This document shows positions 44,627 to 52,543 of a stretch of DNA of 64,000 bases, piece after piece. The DNA is from Mucilaginibacter paludis DSM 18603. GTDB lineage: Bacteria > Bacteroidota > Bacteroidia > Sphingobacteriales > Sphingobacteriaceae. Numbering within the stretch: position 1 is the first letter of the stretch; each line of letters opens with the position of its first letter. The stretch spans positions 7,676,877 to 7,740,876 of the forward strand of contig NZ_CM001403.1 of NCBI RefSeq assembly GCF_000166195.2. Reading direction: 5' to 3'. The notes under the pieces are model-generated. The model saw nothing but the letters and a program-made list of their open reading frames with translations, was not told where the DNA came from and searched no databases. The position numbers were made by a program, and so were the translations under genes.

Positions 44627-45865
44627 TTACATTTTCATATCCGCATGATCATTGCCATTTTTAAAAATGGCTTCGCTATTCAATAGATATGCGCCGTTGG
44701 TTACAACAACATCACCCGCTTTTAATCCCGACAACACGGGCAGGTACATTCGGTTGCCTAAACCTAAAATGATTGTTTTGGACGAAAAGCTTCCATCAAC
44801 ATTTTTAACCCACACTTTGCTGCCACGGCCATCCGTTATCGCGGCGGATGCCGGTATAGCCAAAGAACGTTTTGAGCCGCTGGCGATGCTGATATAGGCT
44901 TGCATCCCCGGCCTGATCAGCCCCTGTGCATTAGGAATACTGACTCTGAGCAGGGCCACCTTGGATGCATCTGATAGTTCCGGATTGATAAACTCCACCT
45001 TACCATTGATATTTTGCCCGCCCAGATCAGGAAATGCCACGCTTACCCGGGCACCTTCTTTATAGTTTACCGCCTCATTGGCATATACCTGGGCCTCCAC
45101 CCATAAGTTATTAAGGTTTTGTGTTTTGAGGATGGACATACCTTCAGTTACATAATCACCCTCGTGGACTGCTATTTCGCTTACGGTGCCATTTACCTTA
45201 CTCAATATGGTTGTTGTGGCTGATGTTTTTTCTGATATGGCCAAATTTTTGATCTGCGCCGCCGATAAGCCCCATAACTTTAGCTTGTTTTCGGCAGCGT
45301 TAATTAATTGCTTATAATCCACATCGGGGTTCTGAAGTATTTTTTGCTGTTGCCTGGCTAAAAGATATTCTCTCTCGGTTTCCAATAAATCTTCGCTATA
45401 AATGGAGTACAAAGGCTGGCCGACGGTTATTTTTTTGCCGGTTGTACGTATAAAAAGCCGCTGTATCCGTCCGGCTATCCGGGCACTCAATTCTTCCGCG
45501 GTGTTTTCGTTGGTGCTTACTGTTCCTGTCAGCGTTTTTTCATCGCCCACATTTTCTTCCCGCACCGTGTCAGTTTGTATTCCAGCTAATTGAATCTGGG
45601 TAGCGGTTAGCGTGATCTTGTTCATCGCGATGCCCTGATCGCTCGTTACTTCCATTTTAATCAGCTTCATACCACATATAGGGCAATTGCCGGGATGGTC
45701 CAGATGAACCTGGGGATGCATGGAACAGGTATAATACGACGCGCCTTGCTCAATAGCTGCTTGCCCGGTTTTTTGTTTACAGGCGATGGTAATCATCATC
45801 AACCCAAAGATGAATGATAGCCGGAGTGTTTTTAGGTATATAGAATATTTATTGAAGTTGATCAT
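44627..45865 (-). CDS. CusB-like RND adaptor lipoprotein with heavy-metal-binding domain (second copy)
   Basis: This 412-residue membrane-fusion protein of a copper/silver efflux pump has a lipobox (MMITIAC, Cys near residue 29). A heavy-metal-binding domain follows at once (YTCSMHPQVHLDHPGNCPIC, then GMKL), then the adaptor body: barrel-sandwich lipoyl halves (about 115-160 and 220-245), an alpha-hairpin (about 160-215), and beta-barrel and membrane-proximal domains. Its start codon overlaps the stop of the upstream CusB-like gene in an ATGA, so the two are translationally coupled. Two adaptors for one pump may form a mixed ring, or one may act in metal delivery. Confidence 0.92.
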   Translation of the reverse strand: MINFNKYSIYLKTLRLSFIFGLMMITIACKQKTGQAAIEQGASYYTCSMHPQVHLDHPGNCPICGMKLIKMEVTSDQGIAMNKITLTATQIQLAGIQTDTVREENVGDEKTLTGTVSTNENTAEELSARIAGRIQRLFIRTTGKKITVGQPLYSIYSEDLLETEREYLLARQQQKILQNPDVDYKQLINAAENKLKLWGLSAAQIKNLAISEKTSATTTILSKVNGTVSEIAVHEGDYVTEGMSILKTQNLNNLWVEAQVYANEAVNYKEGARVSVAFPDLGGQNINGKVEFINPELSDASKVALLRVSIPNAQGLIRPGMQAYISIASGSKRSLAIPASAAITDGRGSKVWVKNVDGSFSSKTIILGLGNRMYLPVLSGLKAGDVVVTNGAYLLNSEAIFKNGNDHADMKM

Positions 45866-47115
45866 GGCTTTTGTGTTTTAATAAAACTTTCGCTATCCGT
45901 AAGATACTGTGCGTTTGATGCCAGGCTGTCGGTAGCTGATAAGCCGCCGGTAATTTGTATAGCCGTATCGGTAATCCTTCCGGCATTAACCTGGTGCGCC
46001 TGGTATAGAGGTCCGTTTTTGAGCCATACCACCTGCGTACGGCCCAAATTAAGCAGGGCCGACCGGGGGATCCACAAGCCCTTTGCCGTGCCGGTTTTAA
46101 TTTGAGCTTTAACCAGGCTATTCACCATTAACTGATGATCCATGTTATCAAGATAAACGCGGATAGCCACAGTTTTTTCGCCTGACTTTAAAAATGGGTC
46201 AATAAAATTAACCTTGCCGTATAATGTTTTGCCGGGCACATCGGGCAAGGTGATTTTTACCTGCTGATTTAATTTTAAACCCGCTACGGCAGATTGATCC
46301 ACTTTAATAACTGCCCATAAACGGTGCGGGTTAACCACATTAAACAGTACTTGTCCTTTTTCAACATACATACCTTCTTTAATGGATAAGGGCAAGTTGT
46401 TGGCATAATCAGATGCCGGTTTGGCTTCTGCCGGGCCTGCCATCTGGCTATGGGGGGCATCATGGATGTGCCCGCTGTAAGGACTGTAAACAGGCAGACT
46501 ATAAAATGGCTTCCCGGTTTTAATGATATGCTTAAGCTGTGCATCGGTTATGCCGAGCAGGTATAATTTTTGCCTTGCCGAATTGATCAACCCTGTTTCC
46601 TGCGGCGAGTGTGTGGTTACGTAAATCAGGTCCTGTTGCGCGGTTACCATATCAGGGCTGTAAATTTCAAAAATTCGCTGGCCCTGGCGGATCTCCTGGA
46701 AAGCATATTTAAGGTATAGCTTTTCTATACGGCCCGAAAAATGCGAAGCGATATTGTTAAATGTGCGGGTATCAAAATCCAAATACCCATCAGCTTTAAT
46801 TTCTGTTGATACTTCCTTCTGCTCAGGCAAAATGGCTGCTATTGTAGATATAACCGACGAGTTTACCGGCTGCAAAACTGTATTTAAACTAATGCCCGAA
46901 CCCTCGCTGGCCTGGCCTGTTTTTTTAACCAGCGTCATCCCGCATATCGGGCAACTGCCCGGATGATCTTCCGCTATCTGCGGATGCATAGGGCAGGTAT
47001 ATTTTATTTCGCTTTGCGCCTGTACTACTGCAGGCTTTTTATGCTGATCGGAGCAGGAACTGATCAGTATTGTACTGAGCAGCAAGGCGGTTAAAAGGAT
47101 CCTAATCGTTTTCAT
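45862..47115 (-). CDS. CusB-like RND adaptor lipoprotein with heavy-metal-binding domain (first copy)
   Basis: This 417-residue adaptor begins at the ATG at 47115 (MKTIRILLTALLLSTILISS, Cys as lipid anchor). The longer frame to 47214 overlaps the TolC-like gene and lacks a signal peptide at its start. A heavy-metal-binding domain (YTCPMHPQIAEDHPGSCPIC, then GMTL) follows the anchor. The body shows the usual adaptor order. It carries an unusual loop, HDAPHSQMAGPAEAKPASDY, between the hairpin and the second lipoyl half, with His and Met that could bind copper. The other adaptor gene follows with a 4-base overlap. Confidence 0.92.
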   Translation of the reverse strand: MKTIRILLTALLLSTILISSCSDQHKKPAVVQAQSEIKYTCPMHPQIAEDHPGSCPICGMTLVKKTGQASEGSGISLNTVLQPVNSSVISTIAAILPEQKEVSTEIKADGYLDFDTRTFNNIASHFSGRIEKLYLKYAFQEIRQGQRIFEIYSPDMVTAQQDLIYVTTHSPQETGLINSARQKLYLLGITDAQLKHIIKTGKPFYSLPVYSPYSGHIHDAPHSQMAGPAEAKPASDYANNLPLSIKEGMYVEKGQVLFNVVNPHRLWAVIKVDQSAVAGLKLNQQVKITLPDVPGKTLYGKVNFIDPFLKSGEKTVAIRVYLDNMDHQLMVNSLVKAQIKTGTAKGLWIPRSALLNLGRTQVVWLKNGPLYQAHQVNAGRITDTAIQITGGLSATDSLASNAQYLTDSESFIKTQKP

Positions 47116-47158
47116 TTGATAATTTTTTTGGCGATAATCTTGGTAAGGCTTCCGCCGG

Positions 47159-48418
47159 TTATTTATTCTCCTTGTTATCACCCGTAGTAATTTCCATCTC
47201 CTTTTCATAAGCAACCTGTAACAACAGTAGCTCTTGTAATCGGTCTAAAGCTTCCATCCGGGCCATTTGCAGCGTTTTAATGCCATCCAATACCGAGGGC
47301 AGGTCGCCTGTGTTTTGTTCGTATGCCTGCAGCGATGTTTTATAAGCGTTTTGCAAGGCCGGGATAATATTTTGGCGGTAATTAGTTATTTGCTTTTTCT
47401 TGCTGGCCATATCGGTTTTTAAACCCGCCAGTTGCCCTTCGGCCTGGTTTAATATATCCAGTTTTTTTTGTTGTAGCTTGGCCACTTCGTAACGGATACC
47501 TTTAATGTTGGCTTTATAAGCCTTTGATGACCAGGGTACTATAGGTATAGTTACCGAACCCATTAATACATACTGATTAGCAGCGCCGCCATAACTGATC
47601 ATGTGGCCTGCCTGCAAGCCAAAATCGGGTTTGCGGGTACTGTATTCCATTTTAGCATTCAGTTGCTGCAATTCAATACTGCGGCCAATGGCCCTGATAT
47701 CGCTGCGCGATGCCGCCAGCGCCGAGGTATCGGTAAAGCTTAAATCGTAGTTGCTGATGATCACATTGGTATCTACCCTAAAGCGGGTTTGCTTATCCTG
47801 GTTCATCAGGGTATTCAGCATGATATTCTTTTGGTTGATGTCGTTGGTCATTTGCTCGCGCGTGTTATCCAACTGGTATAAATCAGCCTTAGCTTTATAG
47901 ATATTGCTCAACTTCTCTTTACCGTAAGTTAGCCGGATGTTGGCATCCTTGAGCATGTACTCCAGTAAGTTTTGGGTGTATTGCAGTAATGCCAGTTTCT
48001 TCTCCAATACCACCCGCTCATAATAATATTGTTTAGCCTGGGCTATCATCTGGTTTTTGAGATAGTTCTGATCTTCTTCCGTAACTTTTGAAATGCCTTT
48101 CATGTAGTTTTCTTTGGCGCGGAGCTTGGCCGGGTTGGTAAACATTTGTTCGCCGGTTATCATAAAAGCACCCATATCCGGGTTAAGCTTATAGGGTGTT
48201 TGGTATTGGCCCGCGCTGATCTTGGGCGCGTCAAGGCTTTTGGCCCCGCTTGCATAAGCGTTTTCCGCACTCATTTTAGCCTTAAACATTTGCAGGGCCG
48301 GGTTGCTGCCAACACGAGCCAACACACTGTCTAAAGGCAGGTTTTGCGCCTTTGCTTTTGTTAGACCAAGCAGGCAAAGTATAATTAGGCTAATGTAAAT
48401 TTGATTCTTTGTTTTCAT
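47159..48418 (-). CDS. TolC/CusC-like outer-membrane efflux protein
   Basis: This protein of about 419 residues forms the outer-membrane channel of the tripartite pump. The start at 48418 gives a signal peptide directly (1-25, ending TKAKAQ). An alternative ATG at 48430 overlaps the CusA stop by 8 bases. Long helical segments with heptad-like patterns (about 85-200 and 290-405) match the OEP family fold, for example the pair around YYYERVVLEKKLALLQYTQN. No lipid-anchor cysteine is present, unlike E. coli CusC. It sits between the CusA-like pump gene and the adaptors in the order A-C-B-B. Confidence 0.9.
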   Translation of the reverse strand: MKTKNQIYISLIILCLLGLTKAKAQNLPLDSVLARVGSNPALQMFKAKMSAENAYASGAKSLDAPKISAGQYQTPYKLNPDMGAFMITGEQMFTNPAKLRAKENYMKGISKVTEEDQNYLKNQMIAQAKQYYYERVVLEKKLALLQYTQNLLEYMLKDANIRLTYGKEKLSNIYKAKADLYQLDNTREQMTNDINQKNIMLNTLMNQDKQTRFRVDTNVIISNYDLSFTDTSALAASRSDIRAIGRSIELQQLNAKMEYSTRKPDFGLQAGHMISYGGAANQYVLMGSVTIPIVPWSSKAYKANIKGIRYEVAKLQQKKLDILNQAEGQLAGLKTDMASKKKQITNYRQNIIPALQNAYKTSLQAYEQNTGDLPSVLDGIKTLQMARMEALDRLQELLLLQVAYEKEMEITTGDNKENK

Positions 48419-48422
48419 GCTC

Positions 48423-50315
48423 TTATTCATTTACTTCCAATACTTCAAGCCTACCGTATTTTTTCAGTTCATATTCCTTAACCATCAGGAAGATTAAAGG
48501 GGTAACCAGTAAAATATGGGTGGACGATGTTAGCACGCCGCCAATCATGGGCAGTACAATAGGGAGCATCACATCGCTGCCGGTGCCGGTGGCCCAAAGT
48601 ACAGGCACCAGGCCAAACAGGGCTACGCATACCGTCATCAGCTTAGGCCGTAAGCGTTTCACGGCGCCGTTCATTACGTACAAACGCAAATCTTCCCTGG
48701 TGATGGTATCGTTAGAATTCCCTTTCAGGGCAACCAACTGCTGCATGGCATCATTTAAGTAGATCACCATCACAATCCCCGTTTCAACTGCTATGCCGAA
48801 TAAAGCTATAAAGCCAACCGCTACGGCTACCGATAAATGCACGCCGAAGAAGTATACCATATATGCGCCGCCAATTAAAGCGAACGGTATACTGATCAGG
48901 CTGAAAAACGCCTCGCGGATGGAGTGAAAAGCAAAATACAAACAGGCGAAAATAATGAGCAGCACAACGGGCAATATCATTTTCAGGGTATGCTCCGCAC
49001 GGATCAGGTTTTCGTACTGGCCGCTCCACTCGATAAAATAGCCCTTCGGTAAGGTTTTTACCATGTTGTTGAGGCGGCTTTGCGCTTCCTGCACGGTCCC
49101 ACCCAAATCCCTGTCGCGCACGTTGAATAAAACGGTGCCCCGGAGCAAGGCGTTTTCCGACTGGATCATGGCCGGGCCGTCGCTCACCTTAATATCCGCT
49201 ACAGATGACAATGGGATAGGTCCATAACCCGGCGTTTGCACGAGGGTACGTTTAATTTCATCGAGGTTGCTGCGATAGTCTTGCGCCAGCCTCACATTTA
49301 CACTGAAGCGTCTGCGGCCTTCAATAGTCCTGGTCAGGTTCATCCCGCCAAGGGCACTTTCAATTACCTCGTTTACATCGTCTACATTTAAACCGTAGCG
49401 GCCAATGGCATCTTTGTTAATCCGGATATCCAGGTATTTGCCGCCCGTTATCGGATCCACATACAAATCCTTTACGCCATCAATGCCTTGCAGGGCTTGC
49501 TTCATCTGGTTAGATAAAGCATATATCGTGTCGAGATTTTGCCCATACACCTTGAGGCCTACATCGGTACGAATGCCCGTTGACAGCATGTTGATGCGGT
49601 TAATAATGGGCTGTGTCCAGCCATTGACTACGCCGGGTATTTGTAGTTTGGCATTCAACTCGTTAATAATATCTTCTTTTTTTAAGCCTTTGCGCCATTC
49701 ATTCGTCGGTTTTAAAAGAATGATGGTTTCTACCATGCTGATGGGGGAGTTATCGGTAGCGGTATTGGCACGGCCAGCCTTCCCTAACACATTCCTCACC
49801 TCGGGCACGCTTTTGATGATCCTGTCCTGAACTTGCAGCAGTTGCTTGGCTTCCGAATTTGATATATCCGGTAAGGTAACCGGCATAAATAGAATGGTGC
49901 CTTCATCCAGTGGGGGCATAAACTCGCTGCCGAGGCTCAACAATAGTGGCACACTGATCAGCAAAGCCACAATATTGATCCCGATAACCGTTTTTCGCCA
50001 GTTAACACACCAGGCCAGCACCGGGCGATACCAGCTCTCCAACGTCCGGTTAATGGGGTTATGGTCGTCGGTACGCAATTGGCCTTTTAAAAAGAACGAG
50101 ATGAGCACCGGGGCGAGCGTTACGGCCAGTATGGCATCAATGGCCAGTATAAATGTTTTTGTCCAGGCCAGCGGACCGAACAATTTACCTTCCTGGCCTT
50201 CCAGAAGAAATACGGGCAGAAACGAAGCCACGATAATAAGTGTGGAAAAAAATACGCCGCGGCCCACCTGCTTGCAGGATGATTCAATAATTTTTATTCT
50301 TTCTGCGGTGGTCAT
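48423..50315 (-). CDS. CusA/CzcA-type RND pump, C-terminal part
   Basis: These 630 residues correspond to the part of CusA after TM4: TM5-6 (SCKQVGRGVFFSTLIIVASF, then LPVFLLEGQEGKLFGPLAWT), the second porter domain and TM7-12 (VGFIALFGIAVETGIVMVIY). It begins with an ATGA overlap on the upstream ORF. Together the two parts give about 1054 residues, the normal CusA size, and no sequence appears missing. A single base added upstream would fuse them. A real split protein with coupled translation is possible, since ATGA coupling is used elsewhere in this operon. The pump would export Cu(I)/Ag(I) from periplasm and cytoplasm using protons. Confidence 0.88.
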   Translation of the reverse strand: MTTAERIKIIESSCKQVGRGVFFSTLIIVASFLPVFLLEGQEGKLFGPLAWTKTFILAIDAILAVTLAPVLISFFLKGQLRTDDHNPINRTLESWYRPVLAWCVNWRKTVIGINIVALLISVPLLLSLGSEFMPPLDEGTILFMPVTLPDISNSEAKQLLQVQDRIIKSVPEVRNVLGKAGRANTATDNSPISMVETIILLKPTNEWRKGLKKEDIINELNAKLQIPGVVNGWTQPIINRINMLSTGIRTDVGLKVYGQNLDTIYALSNQMKQALQGIDGVKDLYVDPITGGKYLDIRINKDAIGRYGLNVDDVNEVIESALGGMNLTRTIEGRRRFSVNVRLAQDYRSNLDEIKRTLVQTPGYGPIPLSSVADIKVSDGPAMIQSENALLRGTVLFNVRDRDLGGTVQEAQSRLNNMVKTLPKGYFIEWSGQYENLIRAEHTLKMILPVVLLIIFACLYFAFHSIREAFFSLISIPFALIGGAYMVYFFGVHLSVAVAVGFIALFGIAVETGIVMVIYLNDAMQQLVALKGNSNDTITREDLRLYVMNGAVKRLRPKLMTVCVALFGLVPVLWATGTGSDVMLPIVLPMIGGVLTSSTHILLVTPLIFLMVKEYELKKYGRLEVLEVNE

Positions 50316-51586
50316 GATACTTCTTTTTGTTGTGCGATGGATAAATTGCGGTGCGAGTTCTCAACCATCACAATCCCGTTGTCTACTATCACGCCGATAG
50401 CTAAAGCGATACCCGTTAACGACATGATATTGGAGCTGATGCCAAATGCGTTGAGCAGGATAAAACTGGTAGCAATGGTAATAGGGATTTGAATGATGAT
50501 GCTCAGGGCACTGCGCCAACTGAACAGAAACAGGATAACGATAATGGAAACGGTAATCATCTCCTCAATAAGCGTATGCTTTACCGATTTAACCGCGTTC
50601 TCAATCAGTTCGCTCCGGTCATAAGCTATTTTAAAGCTTACACCGGCAGGCAGGCCTTTTTGGATGTCGTTCATTTTATCCTTTACGGCATGGATCACCT
50701 TGTCGGCATTTTCGCCGTAGCGCATCACTACAATACCGCCAACGGCTTCGCCCTCGCCATTCTGGTCGAATATGCCTAAGCGCTCGTCGCCACCCATTTG
50801 TACGGTGGCCACATCTTTTATTTTAACGGGCACGGTATTAATTACGCCAACTGGGATATTCTCCACATCAGTCAGGCTTTTGATATATCCCAGGCCGCGC
50901 ACAATATAACCGGTGCCGTTCATCTCAAATTTGCGGCCGCCTACATCGTTATTATTGCTTTTAACGGCTTTAAGCACCTGCGACAAGGGAATGTTATAGT
51001 AGTTTAGCTTATGAGGGTCGATGGTAACCTGGTACTGTTTCTCAAAGCCGCCAAAGGAGGCTACCTCGCTCACACCGGCAACGGTTTGCAGGCCAAGTTT
51101 AACATACCAGTCTTGCAGGGCACGTTGTTCGCCAAGGTCAATGCCTTTGGCATCGAGCGTGTACCACAATATATGGCCCACGCCTGTACCATCGGGGCCC
51201 AATGTTGGCGTAATTCCTGCTGGCAGCAAGCGTTGCGCATAGTTTAAGCGTTCAAGCACCCGGCTGCGCGCCCAGTATACATCTGCCTTATCATCAAATA
51301 CAATATATACAAAGCTCATTCCGAACATGGATGTAGCCCTGATTGATCGTACTTTGGGGATACCTTGCAAGTTACTTACCAAAGGATAAGTTACCTGGTC
51401 TTCCATAATTTGAGGGCTGCGGCCTTCCCATTCTGTAAATACGATCACCTGGTTATCGGATAGGTCGGGGATGGCGTCGATGGGGTTTTCTTTCACCGCG
51501 TAAACTCCCCAGGCAAAAAGGCTCAGGGCGATGAGCAAAACGATGTACCTGTTTTTTAACGACAGGGTAATAAGTTGATTAATCAT
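50312..51586 (-). CDS. CusA/CzcA-type RND pump, N-terminal part
   Basis: These 424 residues run from the ATG at 51586 (MINQLITLSLKNRYIVLLIA) through TM1, the first porter domain and TM2-4, ending soon after the conserved TM4 segment GVIVDNGIVMVENSHRN. The 16-residue longer start at 51634 would translate through a hairpin and is rejected. The frame stops at 50312 in TGA, where the next ORF begins. The A5 run about 12 bases before the stop is where one extra base would join the two frames. Alone this piece could not form a working pump. See the C-terminal part for the rest. Confidence 0.88.
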   Translation of the reverse strand: MINQLITLSLKNRYIVLLIALSLFAWGVYAVKENPIDAIPDLSDNQVIVFTEWEGRSPQIMEDQVTYPLVSNLQGIPKVRSIRATSMFGMSFVYIVFDDKADVYWARSRVLERLNYAQRLLPAGITPTLGPDGTGVGHILWYTLDAKGIDLGEQRALQDWYVKLGLQTVAGVSEVASFGGFEKQYQVTIDPHKLNYYNIPLSQVLKAVKSNNNDVGGRKFEMNGTGYIVRGLGYIKSLTDVENIPVGVINTVPVKIKDVATVQMGGDERLGIFDQNGEGEAVGGIVVMRYGENADKVIHAVKDKMNDIQKGLPAGVSFKIAYDRSELIENAVKSVKHTLIEEMITVSIIVILFLFSWRSALSIIIQIPITIATSFILLNAFGISSNIMSLTGIALAIGVIVDNGIVMVENSHRNLSIAQQKEVS

Positions 51587-51601
51587 CTCGGTTTTAATAA
51601 A

Positions 51602-51622
51602 CCCGGAGCGTATTGCTCCGGG
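51602..51622 (-). promoter_or_regulatory. Hairpin in the leader of the cusA-like gene
   Basis: CCCGGAGC and GCTCCGGG form a perfect 8-bp GC-rich stem with a 5-base loop, ending 16 bases before the ATG at 51586. On the minus strand it is followed by TTTATTAAAA. It could attenuate transcription into the pump genes, act as an RNA processing or stability element, or hide the ribosome site. Confidence 0.55.
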
Positions 51623-51742
51623 TATTTTAATCAATTGCAGATGCTGTTAGTGGGATAGCAGGATGATGTCATGGTATTTACGACAGCAGAGAAACCTAAT
51701 GATTTTCCTGCTTCATGCATCTCACTTCTTGCTTCTCCCTAA

Positions 51743-51988
51743 CTACATCACCATTTTTTCAGCTTTCTTTTTGGTAGCTTCCTTTTTAACCAGGGTCATG
51801 CCGCATTTAGGGCATTTACCAGGTTCATCGCTAAGCACTTCGGGGTGCATAGTGCAAGTATATTGCACCTTGGCAGGTTTCACTTTTTTACTTTTGGTAG
51901 TGTCTGACACCGTAGTAGGATTAGTAGTTGCAAAAACACTCGCAACCGAAAACAGGATGGCTGTTGCCATCAGCATTACTTTTTTCAT
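51743..51988 (-). CDS. Small periplasmic heavy-metal-binding-domain protein
   Basis: This 81-residue protein consists of a signal peptide (1-20, ending SVFA), a Thr/Lys-rich linker and one heavy-metal-binding domain (YTCTMHPEVLSDEPGKCPKC, then GMTL), ending in a Lys/Met-rich tail. The Cys, Met, His and CPxCGM residues are the same as in the two CusB-like adaptors, so it looks like their N-terminal domain as a separate protein. A role as a periplasmic copper carrier or buffer handing metal to the pump is likely but inferred. It lies between the HYC_CC_PP gene and the pump gene. Confidence 0.88.
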   Translation of the reverse strand: MKKVMLMATAILFSVASVFATTNPTTVSDTTKSKKVKPAKVQYTCTMHPEVLSDEPGKCPKCGMTLVKKEATKKKAEKMVM

Positions 51989-52092
51989 GATTTTTTTTAA
52001 TTAAAAATTGATTAATGGCATTATGCTGTCGTAAGCACAATACATGGGTTATTAAACTAAGATGATTGATTTTAAGTTGAAATAATAGCCAT

Positions 52093-52109
52093 TTTCACAG
52101 ACCGTGAAA
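52093..52109. repeat. TTTCAC...GTGAAA inverted repeat upstream of the metal-binding-domain gene
   Basis: A 6-bp inverted repeat with a 5-base centre lies about 105 bases before the start of the small metal-binding protein. It may be an operator or part of the untranslated leader. Support is only the symmetry. Confidence 0.25.
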
Positions 52110-52130
52110 GCTATAAAGGAGAGTGCAGAA

Positions 52131-52511
52131 TCAGATTCTGTAAGTACAGTTAAGGGTATAAATAGGAATATCGGGCAGGGGAGGAGGCGCATTGCCCCGA
52201 TATTGGATAGTTAATGCCCTTTCGTTAAACGCAATGGGTTCCCACTGCGGAAAAGATGGCAAAATGGCGTGTAAAACCGGGCTTAATGTAAAATGCTCCG
52301 AACTAACGTAGCTATCTTTAAGCTTAAAATTCTGTTTTTCGTTTTTGCAGCAGCTTTCCTTTTTAGGGGCTTCCTTTTCGGTGTTATCCGTAGCCCCATA
52401 AATCAGCGTAACCGCGGCCAGTTTACCGCAGCAATAAAAACGGTTTACCCCGATACCCACGCAGGATATAAGATAGACGGCCGTTAGTATGATGAGCGAT
52501 ATGCGTTTCAC
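52131..52511 (-). CDS. HYC_CC_PP-family small secreted cysteine protein
   Basis: This 126-residue protein has an N-terminal hydrophobic segment (about 1-20) and the features that name the Bacteroidetes HYC_CC_PP family: a cysteine pair after an aromatic residue (RFYCCGK; the family His is Phe-Tyr here), a second CC pair (ESCCKN), and a Pro-rich C-terminal segment (APPPLPDIPIY). Such genes lie next to copper and heavy-metal resistance genes, and the cysteines suggest metal binding. It is 33 bases downstream of the copper ATPase gene and on the same strand. Its biochemical function is not known. Confidence 0.8.
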   Translation of the reverse strand: MKRISLIILTAVYLISCVGIGVNRFYCCGKLAAVTLIYGATDNTEKEAPKKESCCKNEKQNFKLKDSYVSSEHFTLSPVLHAILPSFPQWEPIAFNERALTIQYRGNAPPPLPDIPIYTLNCTYRI

Positions 52512-52543
52512 GATGTAAAGTTAACTATTTTGTAATTAATAAA

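Noticed and set aside
51587..51634. 16-residue N-terminal extension of the CusA N-part
   Set aside because: It would be translated through a strong hairpin, and CusA proteins begin at the MINQLI segment.
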